Source: Pleomorphomonas sp. PLEO
Lineage (GTDB): Bacteria > Pseudomonadota > Alphaproteobacteria > Rhizobiales > Pleomorphomonadaceae
Direction of reading: 5' to 3'
NCBI RefSeq assembly: GCF_041320595.1
Contig: NZ_CP166625.1
Span: 3,222,001 to 3,286,000 of the forward strand
DNA: 64,000 bases
In this document: positions 1-8,238 of the stretch, piece by piece
Layout: the number at the start of each line of letters is the position of its first letter
Position numbering within the stretch: the stretch's first letter is position 1
The notes under the pieces: generated by a model
Told to the model about the DNA's origin: nothing
Database searches by the model: none
Seen by the model: the letters and a program-made list of their open reading frames with translations, nothing else
Made by a program: the position numbers and the translations under genes

Positions 1-147
1 CTTTCGGCGGCGAGTTATGTGCTGGTGATGTTGATGGCGTGGATTGTCTTTGGCGAACCGCTTAAGGCAAAGGAAATCATCGGCAGCCTCGTTATCCTCG
101 GCGGCATATGGTGTCTCGTGACCGCGGCGGCCGCGGATGAAACGTAA
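1..147 (+). CDS. DMT/EamA-family permease, C-terminal fragment
   Basis: Frame 1 is open from the first base to a TAA at 145-147 and encodes 48 residues. The fragment has a membrane segment (SYVLVMLMAWIVFGEP), a short polar loop and a second hydrophobic segment (IIGSLVILGGIWCLVTA). A helix ending in FGEP, then a linker and a glycine-rich last helix, is the usual ending of the drug/metabolite transporter superfamily (EamA domain). The substrate cannot be read from this piece. The start lies outside the window. A full-length relative of the same superfamily sits at 49903-50820. Confidence 0.7.
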   Translation, partial: LSAASYVLVMLMAWIVFGEPLKAKEIIGSLVILGGIWCLVTAAAADET

Positions 148-173
148 GCGCCAAATCCCGCGTCGATTGACGA

Positions 174-347
174 TCAGGCAAGGGTCTTCTTGACGGCTTC
201 GATGACATCGGAGGCGTAAAGCTTGCAGATGCCTCGCTTGCCGACCGGCTCGATCTTGAGCGTCTCGATCGCCTTCTTCACCTTGGCGTCTGAAACGCCG
301 ATTTCCTTGGCAATGACGCCGACGGTAACGGTTGTCTGTTCAGTCAA
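174..347 (-). CDS. small helix-turn-helix-like protein, function unknown
   Basis: This 57-residue protein reads VTVGVIAKEIGVSDAKVKKA, then a short helix and KRGICKLYASDVIEAVKKTLA. The order helix, turn (GVSDAKV), recognition-like helix, then a small wing and a C-terminal helix resembles excisionase/MerR-like winged helix-turn-helix domains, so DNA binding is likely but unproven. I chose the TTG at 345-347 because AGGGGA lies eight bases upstream on the minus strand. An earlier in-frame TTG at 366-368 would add seven residues but lacks a clear ribosome site. The gene stands alone between the DMT permease and the araF promoter region. Confidence 0.5.
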   Translation of the reverse strand: MTEQTTVTVGVIAKEIGVSDAKVKKAIETLKIEPVGKRGICKLYASDVIEAVKKTLA

Positions 348-989
348 GATGGCTTCCCCTGTCTGCAAGTCCTTGTCAGCAAAGGGTAAGCAGTCGTGCC
401 GGTCAGGTCAACGGCGACGAGGCCGGCGATATTCCGGATAACTGCGTAGAATAGGGCCGCCGCCGCGTGCGCGATGGCGCTGTGGACTTCGCTTCTGGGG
501 CAGTTCGCCAAAGGTAGAAGTCTCGGGCGTCTTAAGAGTTTCGTCCATGGAATTCATGGATGCAGCCATTCCCGCGAGGACATCCGCCACCTAGGTTATT
601 TCTCGCCGCACACGATCGTCCCTGCCTAGGGAGCGAGAGGTGTGGTGCGACCGGTTCGGCCGGCGGTGGGATGGCCGCTGGAACGACGCATGGCAGCCGA
701 AAAGACGACAGGGCGGAGAAGGGCGGTATCTGGAGGAGGCTTTTGGCTGGTTGGCCCGGGTTCGTCGGGCGCATCCGGCCTTGATCTTTGCCCAGTTCAT
801 CACGGTTTCCGATGGCGCATCGCCGCCACACGTTCTGCCGGTACGGAAGAGCCGGGCTATCCTGCGATGGCAGGGTGCACGGAATCGTCCATGACGGATG
901 CCGGCCAGTTCCGCCGGAAGGTCGCCTGAGGTAGCGAAAGGCGCGCCGCGTTGGCGAGCGATCGTTGAAGAGAAAATGGAGGAAACGCC
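348..989. other. gene-free leader region upstream of araF
   Basis: No ORF here has family similarity or a good ribosome site. The long minus-strand frame that crosses it also covers araF antisense and is a high-GC artefact. It must contain the araF promoter. I see no clear operator palindrome. GGAGGAA at 978-984 is the araF ribosome site. Confidence 0.45.
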
Positions 990-1976
990 ATGCTTCGCAT
1001 TCTGAAGAGCTTCGCTGCCGTCGGCATCGCCGTCGGTGCGCTGACGGCGGCGGCCCACGCGGCCGACGTCAAGATCGGCTTCGTGGTCAAGCAGCCGGAG
1101 GAACCCTGGTTCCAGGACGAGTGGAAGTTCGCCGACATCGCCGCCAAGGAAAAAGGCTTCACGCTGGTGAAGATCGGCGCCGAGGATGGCGAGAAGGTTC
1201 AGTCGGCCATCGACAATCTCGGTGCCCAGGGCGCGCAGGGCTTCATCATCTGTACGCCGGACGTCAAACTCGGACCTGGCATCGTCGCCAAGGCGGAAGC
1301 CAACGGCCTCAAACTGATGACCGTCGACGATCGCCTCGTCAATGCAGACGGAACGCCGATCGAAAGTGTGCCGCACATGGGCATCTCGGCGCTGAAGATC
1401 GGCGAGGCCGTGGGCACATCCATAGCTGACGAGATCAAGAAGCGCGGCTGGGACTTGGCGAGCGTTGGTGCCATCCGGGTCTCCTATGACCAGCTGCCCA
1501 CCGCCGTCGACCGCGTCCAGGGTGCCATTTCCTCGTTGAAGGCCGCCGGCTTCCCCGAAGCCAATATCTTCGACGCGCCGCAGGCCAAGACCGATACCGA
1601 GGCTGCGCTCAACGCCGCCACCGTGGTGCTCAACAAGCATGCGGACGTGAAGCACTGGGTGGCCTTTGGCCTCAATGACGAGGCGGTGCTCGGTGCGGTT
1701 CGCGCTTCCGAGACTGTCGGCATCACGCCGGACAACTTCATCGGCGTCGGTATTGGCGGCGCGGACTCGGCGATCAACGAGTTCAAGAAGCCCGCCGCTA
1801 CCGGCTTCTTCGGCACCGTGATCATTTCCCCGAAGCGCCACGGCTACGAGACGGCGCTCAACATGTATGACTGGGTTGCCAACGGCAAACAGCCGCCGGC
1901 CCTGACGCTGACATCTGGCGAACTGGCGCTGCGCGACACCTATGTCGAGGTCCGCAAGAGCCTCGGCATCGAATGA
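990..1976 (+). CDS. araF: L-arabinose ABC transporter, periplasmic binding protein
   Basis: This is the periplasmic receptor that delivers L-arabinose to AraGH. The 328-residue protein starts with a signal peptide (MLRILKSFAAVGIAVGALTA, cleavage after AHA at about residue 24). The mature part carries stretches nearly identical to E. coli AraF: GF-VKQPEEPWFQ-EWKFAD, GA-GF-ICTPD-KLG, VDD--VNA, DALKAAGFPE-type and VKHW. These residues line the sugar pocket in the family. Length matches E. coli AraF (329). GGAGGAA lies five bases before the ATG. It is the first gene of araFGH, and a hairpin after it may favour its expression over the downstream genes. Related pentoses or galactose could also bind. 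Confidence 0.93.
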   Translation: MLRILKSFAAVGIAVGALTAAAHAADVKIGFVVKQPEEPWFQDEWKFADIAAKEKGFTLVKIGAEDGEKVQSAIDNLGAQGAQGFIICTPDVKLGPGIVAKAEANGLKLMTVDDRLVNADGTPIESVPHMGISALKIGEAVGTSIADEIKKRGWDLASVGAIRVSYDQLPTAVDRVQGAISSLKAAGFPEANIFDAPQAKTDTEAALNAATVVLNKHADVKHWVAFGLNDEAVLGAVRASETVGITPDNFIGVGIGGADSAINEFKKPAATGFFGTVIISPKRHGYETALNMYDWVANGKQPPALTLTSGELALRDTYVEVRKSLGIE

Positions 1977-2001
1977 GGCCGCTAGGCTGCTAACACGAAA
2001 T

Positions 2002-2030
2002 GGAGCCGGCGGTTTTCCATCGCCGGCTTC
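2002..2030 (+). promoter_or_regulatory. intercistronic hairpin between araF and araG
   Basis: AGCCGGCG at 2004-2011 pairs with CGCCGGCT at 2021-2028 around a nine-base loop, and one G-T and one G-C pair can extend the stem. No T-run follows, so it is not a classical terminator. Hairpins after binding-protein genes commonly stabilise the upstream mRNA or reduce read-through. That role is inferred here. Confidence 0.5.
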
Positions 2031-2048
2031 CCAGCAAGGCGCGAGGAC

Positions 2049-3569
2049 ATGGCCGACTTTCTGAGCTTCTCCAACGTTTCCAAGACCTATCCCGGCGTCA
2101 AGGCACTGTCGGACGTCTCCTTCGGAGTGGCGAAGGGCTCCGTTCACGGACTGATCGGTGAAAATGGCGCCGGCAAGTCGACACTGATCCGCATTCTCTC
2201 TGGCGATACCTCAGCCGATAGCGGCGAGATTTCGATCGAGGGCGCCATCCAGCATTTTTCCTCCACGCGCGACGCCTTCGCTGCCGGCGTGGTGGTGGTT
2301 CACCAGGAATTGCAACTGGTCCCCGAACTCACTGTTGCGGAAAACCTCCGGCTCGGCCGTTTTCCCAACCGCGCCGGCATCATCGATTTCCGGTCGTTGA
2401 AGACCGAAGTGAACCGGCGCCTGAGGGATATCGGTCTGACGGTCGACGCCGACACCAAGGTGGCGAAACTGTCGCTCGGCGAACGGCAGATGATCGAGAT
2501 CGCCAAGGCGATCATGCTCGACGCCCGCGTCATTGCCCTGGACGAGCCGACGTCTTCGCTGTCGTCGCAGGAAAGCGAGGTCCTGTTCCGGATCATCGGC
2601 GAACTGCGCGCCGCGGGCAAAGTCATCATCTACATTTCGCACCGCCTCGACGAGATTTTCCGCCTTTGCGATGGCTGCACTGTGCTGCGCGACGGCAAGC
2701 TTGCCGCCCACCATCCGACCATGGCCGATGTGACGCGCGACAGCCTCGTCGCTGAGATGGTTGGCCGTGAGATATCAGATATCTGGGGCTGGCGCGGGCG
2801 TCCCGCTGGCGAGGTACGGCTGAAGGTCGAGGGCATTACCGGATCGAAATCACCGCGCCCCATCGACTTCGAGGCGCGGGCCGGCGAGATCGTTGGCTTC
2901 TTCGGACTGGTCGGTTCCGGGCGGTCCGAACTGATGCGCCTCGTCTATGGTGCCGATCCCCGTCATTCCGGAAAGGTGACCATTGATGGTCTCGACAGCT
3001 CGGGATCGAGCCCGCGTCGTTCGATCCGGCAAGGCTTGGTGCTCTGCTCGGAGGATCGTAAGTTCGATGGCATCATCCAGGGGCTGTCGGTCGGGGAGAA
3101 TATCGTGGTCTCCGCCCGCCGCCATTTTTCGCCCTTCGGCGTGTTGAGCCCCAAGCGCGAGGCGGATACCGCCGCCGAGTTCATCAAGCACCTTCGCATT
3201 CGTACCCCTTCGGCCAAGCAGGAGATTGTCAATCTCTCCGGAGGCAACCAGCAGAAGGTGCTGCTCGCCCGCTGGCTGGCCGAGACCGACGTCAAGGTGC
3301 TGATCGTTGACGAGCCGACGCGCGGCATTGATGTCGGTGCCAAGGCTGAGATCTACGAGTTGCTCTATAACCTCGCCGACAAGGGATTGGCCATCGTCGT
3401 CGTCTCCAGCGAACTGCCGGAGGTGATGGGTATTTCCGATCGCGTTGTCGTCATGTGTGAGGGGCGGATCGCCGCCCACTACGACCGCGCCGAATTCAAC
3501 GAACACGCCATTCTCGCCTCGGCCCTGCCGGACCGGACGGCTGGCGAGCCGAACAAGAAAGCATCGTGA
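2049..3569 (+). CDS. araG: L-arabinose ABC transporter, ATP-binding protein
   Basis: This 506-residue protein has two fused ATPase domains, as in the carbohydrate uptake type 2 family. The first has Walker A GENGAGKST near residue 40, signature LSLGERQM and Walker B ALDEPTSSL. The second has the degenerate P-loop GLVGSGRSEL near residue 285, signature LSGGNQQK and Walker B LIVDEPTRGIDVG. A weakened second Walker A is normal in AraG/RbsA/XylG proteins. Length matches E. coli AraG (504). It works at the inner face of the membrane with AraH. The stop overlaps the araH start (ATGA), indicating translational coupling. Confidence 0.93.
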   Translation: MADFLSFSNVSKTYPGVKALSDVSFGVAKGSVHGLIGENGAGKSTLIRILSGDTSADSGEISIEGAIQHFSSTRDAFAAGVVVVHQELQLVPELTVAENLRLGRFPNRAGIIDFRSLKTEVNRRLRDIGLTVDADTKVAKLSLGERQMIEIAKAIMLDARVIALDEPTSSLSSQESEVLFRIIGELRAAGKVIIYISHRLDEIFRLCDGCTVLRDGKLAAHHPTMADVTRDSLVAEMVGREISDIWGWRGRPAGEVRLKVEGITGSKSPRPIDFEARAGEIVGFFGLVGSGRSELMRLVYGADPRHSGKVTIDGLDSSGSSPRRSIRQGLVLCSEDRKFDGIIQGLSVGENIVVSARRHFSPFGVLSPKREADTAAEFIKHLRIRTPSAKQEIVNLSGGNQQKVLLARWLAETDVKVLIVDEPTRGIDVGAKAEIYELLYNLADKGLAIVVVSSELPEVMGISDRVVVMCEGRIAAHYDRAEFNEHAILASALPDRTAGEPNKKAS

Positions 3570-4516
3570 TGGCCTTCCTGAAACGTCTCCTGCTCGGCGA
3601 GCAGGGTCTCCTCGTCATCTTCGTCATCGCCTTCGCGGCCGTGTCGGTCTTCGTGCCGAGCTTCATCACCGAGCGCAACATGCTCGGTCTGTTCCAGTCG
3701 GTGGTAACCATCGGCATCGTCTCGTGCACGATGATGTTCTGCCTCGCCTCGCGCGACTTCGACCTGTCCGTCGGCTCCATCGTCGCCTTCACCGGCATGG
3801 TGGCTGTGATGGCCTCCAACGCCTCCGGCTCGATCATCATCGGTCTGATCGCCGCGCTCGCCTGCGGCACCTTCGTCGGATTCGTCAACGGCGCCATCAT
3901 CGCCAAACTGAAGATCAACGCCCTGATCACAACGCTCGCCACCATGCAGATCGTGCGCGGCTTGGCGCTGATTTCATCCGATGGTCGGGCGGTGGGCATC
4001 AACGATCCCGGCTTCTATCAGCTGGCGCTGTCGCGTTTCCTGGGCATCCCCACGCCGATCTGGGTCATGGGCCTGCTGTTCTGCTTGTTCGGGTTCGTGC
4101 TCAACCGCTCGGTATTCGGCCGCAACACGCTGGCGATCGGCGGCAACCCTGAAGCGTCGCGCCTCGCCGGCGTCAACGTCGATGGCATGCGCATCTGGAT
4201 CTTCACCATCCAGGGGCTCGTCTGCGCGGTGGCTGGCATTCTCCTGGCCTCACGCATCACCTCCGGCCAGCCCAACGCGGCGACCGGCCTCGAACTGTCG
4301 GCTATTTCGGCTTGCGTGCTCGGCGGCGTGTCGTTGGCCGGTGGCCGGGCGGCGATGGTCGGTGTCATCGTCGGCGTGCTGATCCTCGGTATCGCCGAGA
4401 ACGCCATGAACCTCCTCAACATTCAGGCCTTCTACCAATATCTGGTGCGCGGCCTGATCCTGCTGCTCGCCGTACTGCTGGACAACGTCCGCAGCACTGG
4501 CCTCGGGCGGAAGTGA
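3566..4516 (+). CDS. araH: L-arabinose ABC transporter, membrane permease
   Basis: This 316-residue, highly hydrophobic protein has about eight to ten membrane segments and belongs to the branched-chain/monosaccharide permease family (RbsC, XylH, AraH). Characteristic stretches are FDLSVGSIVAFTGM near the N-terminus, NALITTLATMQIVRGLA, the coupling-loop region GGNPEASRLAGVN, and VLGGVSLAGGRAAMVG. Two copies are expected to form the channel through which AraF unloads arabinose, powered by AraG. It is slightly shorter than the E. coli protein (328). Its ATG overlaps the araG stop by four bases. A perfect hairpin 40 bases past the stop closes the operon. Confidence 0.92.
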   Translation: MMAFLKRLLLGEQGLLVIFVIAFAAVSVFVPSFITERNMLGLFQSVVTIGIVSCTMMFCLASRDFDLSVGSIVAFTGMVAVMASNASGSIIIGLIAALACGTFVGFVNGAIIAKLKINALITTLATMQIVRGLALISSDGRAVGINDPGFYQLALSRFLGIPTPIWVMGLLFCLFGFVLNRSVFGRNTLAIGGNPEASRLAGVNVDGMRIWIFTIQGLVCAVAGILLASRITSGQPNAATGLELSAISACVLGGVSLAGGRAAMVGVIVGVLILGIAENAMNLLNIQAFYQYLVRGLILLLAVLLDNVRSTGLGRK

Positions 4517-4555
4517 ACTGGCGGGGGTATCCGCCGGTGCAGGGATAGTGTTTGG

Positions 4556-4581
4556 CGCCCGAACGGAAAACCGTTCGGGCG
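4556..4581. terminator. probable bidirectional terminator between araH and nhaA
   Basis: CGCCCGAACGG (4556-4566) and CCGTTCGGGCG (4571-4581) form a perfect 11-bp stem with an AAAA loop, between two convergent genes. No strong T-run follows on either strand, so termination may be only partly intrinsic. Confidence 0.6.
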
Positions 4582-4610
4582 TTGGCGTATCAATCAATGG
4601 CAGGCGGCGC

Positions 4611-5807
4611 TCAGCTTTCAGTATACGCCTTGCGCCGGCCGAAGGCCGCCAAGCAAATCGCTCCGAGTATGCCTGACACGACCGAGCCGAGGAGGATGCC
4701 GATCTTGACGTGGTCCTGAACGGCTGGATCACCAAAGGCGAGCAGTCCGATGAACAGCGACATCGTGAAGCCGATGCCGCACAGGAAGGCGGTTCCGATC
4801 ATCTGGCCCCAACTCGCCTTTGCCGGAAGGTGGGCAAGACCGAGCTTCACCAGCAGAGCCACGGTTCCGACAACGCCCACCAGTTTCCCCAGTACCAGCC
4901 CCATGGCAATGCCCATGGTGATCGGTTCGGCAAAGACGGCCATTGAAACGCCAGCCAAAGAAACGCCAGCATTGGCAAAGCCGAAGATCGGAACAATGAC
5001 GAAGGCAACCGGCTTGTGCAGCAAATTTTCCAACCGGTGAAGCGGGGATTCCGCGGACAGGGCTTCCGGCGTTCCCGGCGTCGGCTTCAACGGAATCATC
5101 ATGGCCAGCATCACACCTGCCAGCGTGGCGTGGATGCCCGACGCGAAGACCAAGCACCAGAGCAGGATACCGAGCGTGAGATAGGGCCACAGGGCCACCA
5201 CCTTTGCCCGGTTCAGTCCATAGAGCGTTGCAACAACGATGGCAGCGCCGCCCAAGGCCAGCATGTTCAGTTCGGCCGTATAAAACACTGCGATGACGAT
5301 GACCGCGCCGAGATCGTCAATAATGGCCAATGCCGCCAGAAAGATCTTGAGCGATGCCGGGACACGCGATCCGAATAGCGAGATCACGCCGAGGGCGAAG
5401 GCGATGTCGGTTGCTGTCGGTATGGCCCAACCGCGCAGCGCAGCCGGATTGCTCCAATTGAGGAAGACATAAAACAAGGCCGGGAACAGCATGCCTCCGG
5501 CGGCTGCCGCGCCGGGCAGGATTCGCCGGCCCCAGCTCGAAAGCTGGCCATCCAGCATCTCGCGCTTGATCTCCAGCCCAACCAGCAAGAAGAACACGGC
5601 CATTAGCGCGTCGTTGGCCCAATGCTGAATGCTGAGAGGGCCGACATAAACATGAAGGATATGAAAATAGGTCTCCGCCAGTGGCGAGTTGGCGGTCCAT
5701 ATCGCCAACACGGCGGCGGCCATCAGAATGAGACCGCCCGACGCTTCGTTATCGAGAAACCGTCGAAGAGTTGACCGAATGTGCCGTGGAGAGATCGGCG
5801 AAGACAT
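4611..5807 (-). CDS. nhaA: Na+/H+ antiporter NhaA
   Basis: This inner-membrane antiporter exchanges internal Na+ (or Li+) for external protons and supports pH and salt balance. The 398-residue protein has 11-12 hydrophobic segments and the family landmarks: NEASGGLIL near residue 20, LLVGLEIKREMLDGQL near 75-90, PTATDIAF with Asp134, and LAIIDDLGA with Asp164-Asp165. The two aspartates match the ion-binding Asp163/Asp164 of E. coli NhaA, and Asp134 matches Asp133. Length fits the family (388 in E. coli). GGGAG lies about eight bases before the ATG. It is a single gene, convergent with araH and divergent from the MarR gene. Confidence 0.95.
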   Translation of the reverse strand: MSSPISPRHIRSTLRRFLDNEASGGLILMAAAVLAIWTANSPLAETYFHILHVYVGPLSIQHWANDALMAVFFLLVGLEIKREMLDGQLSSWGRRILPGAAAAGGMLFPALFYVFLNWSNPAALRGWAIPTATDIAFALGVISLFGSRVPASLKIFLAALAIIDDLGAVIVIAVFYTAELNMLALGGAAIVVATLYGLNRAKVVALWPYLTLGILLWCLVFASGIHATLAGVMLAMMIPLKPTPGTPEALSAESPLHRLENLLHKPVAFVIVPIFGFANAGVSLAGVSMAVFAEPITMGIAMGLVLGKLVGVVGTVALLVKLGLAHLPAKASWGQMIGTAFLCGIGFTMSLFIGLLAFGDPAVQDHVKIGILLGSVVSGILGAICLAAFGRRKAYTES

Positions 5808-6177
5808 AGATTCTCGCTCCCTTGGATGGAAGGTTGATTGAAGTCTCCGTCAATTCCGGGATGCCCGTAGCGCACGCAGCACACGCTATTAGCCGATAGC
5901 TTAACTCAGCGCCGGAGTTATTTCCATTCCAATCGCGATCATGTCTGGCGGGTATTTATGGGATGCGGGCTGTTCCTTTCGGCTCAACTTGCGCACCTCG
6001 GCCAATTCTTAGGTACGGGGAGCGGTCATCTGGCTCGGGTGAGCGCGGCGGTCTCGAGCTCTGTTGATCCTGAATTCTGTCCGCTCTGGCCGGCGGCGAT
6101 CATTCTCAAACTGCCACCGGCTTGGAATTTCCTCTTCCGGCGGAGGTCGGCTTTGCCACTAGTCGGTACATTTTTTA
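5808..6177. other. gene-free region between nhaA and the MarR gene
   Basis: A 75-codon plus-strand frame at 5958-6185 has no family similarity and runs into the operator-like repeat, so I do not call it a gene. The nhaA promoter must lie in the left half. Beyond a small GCTAT/ATAGC repeat near 5886-5902, nothing else is recognised. Confidence 0.4.
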
Positions 6178-6229
6178 TTGACTAGGAAACTACCCTCGCT
6201 TAGGTTCCTAGTCAACTAAGTGAGGGTAG
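6178..6229. promoter_or_regulatory. interleaved inverted repeats, probable MarR operator/promoter
   Basis: Two inverted repeats are interleaved. TTGACTAGGAA (6178-6188) matches TTCCTAGTCAA (6205-6215) exactly. CTACCCTCGCTTA (6190-6202) matches 6217-6229 with one mismatch. TTGACT at 6178 could be a -35 box, with TAGGTT 17 bases downstream as a weak -10. MarR proteins usually bind such palindromes over their own promoter. The repeat ends two bases before the ATG, so it also covers the ribosome site (GAGGG, 6222-6226). Confidence 0.65.
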
Positions 6230-6231
6230 GT

Positions 6232-6684
6232 ATGGCTGAGGTCTCGGACCTGACGGTGCACACTGGTTACTGGCTACGGATGGTCTCCAATGCGGTGTCG
6301 CAGGATTTCGCTCGCCGAGCCGCGACGGAGGACGTGACAGTGGCGGAATGGACTTTCCTGCGCGCGCTCTATGACGCCGAGGGGATGGCCCCCTCGGCCC
6401 TGGCCGATCGAATGGGAATGACGCGGGGTGCGATCAGTAAGCTCGCCGAGAGGCTGATTGAAAAGGGGCTGCTCGCCCGCGCCAGCAACCCCGATGATGG
6501 GCGGGCGCATAGCCTGTCGCTGACCGCGGCGGGGCGCCAAAAGGTGCCGGTTCTGGCGGCGCTCGCCGACCACAATGACGCCGACTATTTTGGCGTTCTG
6601 AGCACGGACGAGCGGGCGACGCTTGACCATCTCTTGCGGACCCTCGCCGACAGGCGGGGCTTGAAGACGGTTCCGGTGGACTAA
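6232..6684 (+). CDS. MarR-family transcriptional regulator
   Basis: This 150-residue protein has the MarR winged-helix fold. An N-terminal dimerisation helix (TGYWLRMVSNAVSQDFARR) is followed by a helix-turn-helix near residues 45-80 (SALADRMGMTRGAISKLAERLIEKGLLAR). The basic wing is DDGRAHSLSLTAAG, which contains the conserved D-R pair contacting DNA in the family. The ATG at 6232 is preferred over an in-frame GTG at 6220 because GAGGG sits five bases before it and the upstream bases belong to the palindromic operator. It is followed 47 bases later by a DUF1398 gene, probably in the same transcript. The ligand is unknown. Confidence 0.88.
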   Translation: MAEVSDLTVHTGYWLRMVSNAVSQDFARRAATEDVTVAEWTFLRALYDAEGMAPSALADRMGMTRGAISKLAERLIEKGLLARASNPDDGRAHSLSLTAAGRQKVPVLAALADHNDADYFGVLSTDERATLDHLLRTLADRRGLKTVPVD

Positions 6685-6731
6685 CCCGCCGGATTGCTTG
6701 CCGACAAACCCAGCACGAAAGGATCTGTGCC

Positions 6732-7133
6732 ATGGACGCGGAGCGGATTGCCATTGCCCGACGCTGTCTTGAAGCTGCTCATGACGGCGGTCTCAGTTTT
6801 CCTCAGATTGTCGGCGAGTTGATCGCTGCCGGTTTTGAAAGCTACACGGTCGATTACCGCCGCGGCACTCAGACCTACTACCTGCCAGATGGCGACAGCG
6901 TTGTATTGGAGATGCCGGCCTCATCTTGTTCGGTGGCAGAGATTTTCGAGGCGGCCACGGTTGCGGCCTTGGTCCGCTGGGCGCAGTCAAACGGACCCGA
7001 CTACGGCTACCAAGAGTTTTGCTCGAAGGCGAAAGCAGCCGGCTGCGCCGGCTATCTGGTGTCCTTCCTGGGGCGGCGAGTGGTCTACTTCGGCCGGACT
7101 GCCGAAACGCATGTGGAGCATTTTCCACAATGA
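6732..7133 (+). CDS. DUF1398 family protein
   Basis: This 133-residue soluble protein matches the DUF1398 pattern: an N-terminal helix (IARRCLEAAHDGGLSFPQIVGELIAAGFESYTVD), the conserved YRRGTQTYYLPDG, a central helix (AEIFEAATVAALVRWAQ) and the ending GCAGYLVSFLGRRVVYFGRTAETHVEHFP. No enzymatic role is established for the family, and no catalytic residues stand out. AAAGGA lies about eight bases before the ATG. Its position right after the MarR gene and the shared palindromic promoter suggest the MarR protein controls it. Confidence 0.8.
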   Translation: MDAERIAIARRCLEAAHDGGLSFPQIVGELIAAGFESYTVDYRRGTQTYYLPDGDSVVLEMPASSCSVAEIFEAATVAALVRWAQSNGPDYGYQEFCSKAKAAGCAGYLVSFLGRRVVYFGRTAETHVEHFPQ

Positions 7134-7289
7134 AGGCAATGATGGCGAGGGATCCGGATAAGCGTTCGGACACCAGCAGCGATCATCCTCCGGTTCGTGC
7201 GAGGGCTGCGGCTTCGAACTCTGTTGGTCCCCGCGTCCGCTCGGCTGCTGAAGCCGGTAACAGTGCAACGCGCGCTCATCACCATTCGA

Positions 7290-8228
7290 TCAGGGGCCGG
7301 GGTAGTCTTTCCCTGTCGCCCGTTGGTAGCCGGTCTGCAGCGCCAATGCTTCCAGCCTGATATGCCCCTCCAGACGTTCACCCGGACGAAGTGGCGTCAG
7401 TCCACCCATGCCCGGCATGTGGAATCCGTCCACCGTGTGCGTCATTGGCTCGAAACAGAACCAATCGCCAGCGAAGGCTGGGTCGCGGGCAGTGTCGGGG
7501 CGATAGACGACGTAGCGGGAGAAGATTGGGTCGGTATCGATGGTCAACGTCAGGCCGCGTTCCGGCCAGTCGATGCGCGCGCAGCCGTTCCAGTCCTCAA
7601 AGCCATTATTGATCCAACGAGCGGGCACCGGCGCCTTTTTTCGGAAATCGAGATTGGCGGGGAGCGGCACTTCTTCGGTGGGAAGATGATCGGCACCTTC
7701 CAGCCAGACGGAGGAGGCGGGTGCCGTCAGTCGCGTGCGTGAAGTGAGCGGGAAATAGGGATGCCAGCCGAGGCCGAAGGGTAGGGTATCACGACCGGTG
7801 TTCTCAACCGAAAGCGTCAGTGTCAGCCTGTAACCGTCGAGGGTCACCAATTGCCGGGCAAGATAGTCCCAAGGGGCGCTCTCGTCGGCCGTATGGCTCA
7901 GAGCGACCGTCGCACTGTTGTCGGTTGCCGCCTCGACGGTCCAGTCGGACAGCCAGCCGTCGCCATGCAGGCGATAGCGGTCGCCAGCGTTGGGCACGAG
8001 TTGATAGTCGCGGCCAGCAAAAGAGAAGGTGTTGCCGCCGACGCGGTTGCCATAGGGCACAAGCGGGAAAGCTGCCGTCTCGTCGGGGGCGCCGTTGCCG
8101 TCGTGACGGGCCGGACGCAACAAGGGAAATCTGCCGGTGTCCGTATCGAGGCTCCAACCAAGAACGGCGGCGCCTTGCGTCGACAGTAACAGCTCGGCGA
8201 CATCCGTCCGAAGGCGCAGCAGGTGCAT
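7290..8228 (-). CDS. aldose 1-epimerase family protein
   Basis: This 312-residue protein belongs to the galactose mutarotase fold, which interconverts alpha and beta anomers of free sugars in the cytoplasm. Recognisable stretches are FPLVPYGNRVGGNTFSFAGRDY near residues 54-75 with the substrate-binding Asn-Arg pair, YRLHGDGWLSDW with the conserved His near residue 89, and GLGWHPYFPL near 153. GGAGGT sits just before the start. The upstream DUF5107-TPR gene ends only ten bases away on the same strand, so the two are almost certainly co-transcribed. The sugar handled is not visible from sequence. An arabinose or other aldose role would fit the divergent AraC-type regulator. Confidence 0.85.
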   Translation of the reverse strand: MHLLRLRTDVAELLLSTQGAAVLGWSLDTDTGRFPLLRPARHDGNGAPDETAAFPLVPYGNRVGGNTFSFAGRDYQLVPNAGDRYRLHGDGWLSDWTVEAATDNSATVALSHTADESAPWDYLARQLVTLDGYRLTLTLSVENTGRDTLPFGLGWHPYFPLTSRTRLTAPASSVWLEGADHLPTEEVPLPANLDFRKKAPVPARWINNGFEDWNGCARIDWPERGLTLTIDTDPIFSRYVVYRPDTARDPAFAGDWFCFEPMTHTVDGFHMPGMGGLTPLRPGERLEGHIRLEALALQTGYQRATGKDYPGP

Positions 8229-8238
8229 TTGTACCTCC

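Noticed and set aside
591-2147. 518-codon minus-strand open frame
   Set aside because: It runs antisense through araF and the start of araG, has no ribosome site or family motifs and is Arg/Gly/Asp-rich in the way of high-GC shadow frames.
5958-6185. 75-codon plus-strand frame before the MarR gene
   Set aside because: No homology pattern, ends inside the operator-like repeat, no ribosome site.
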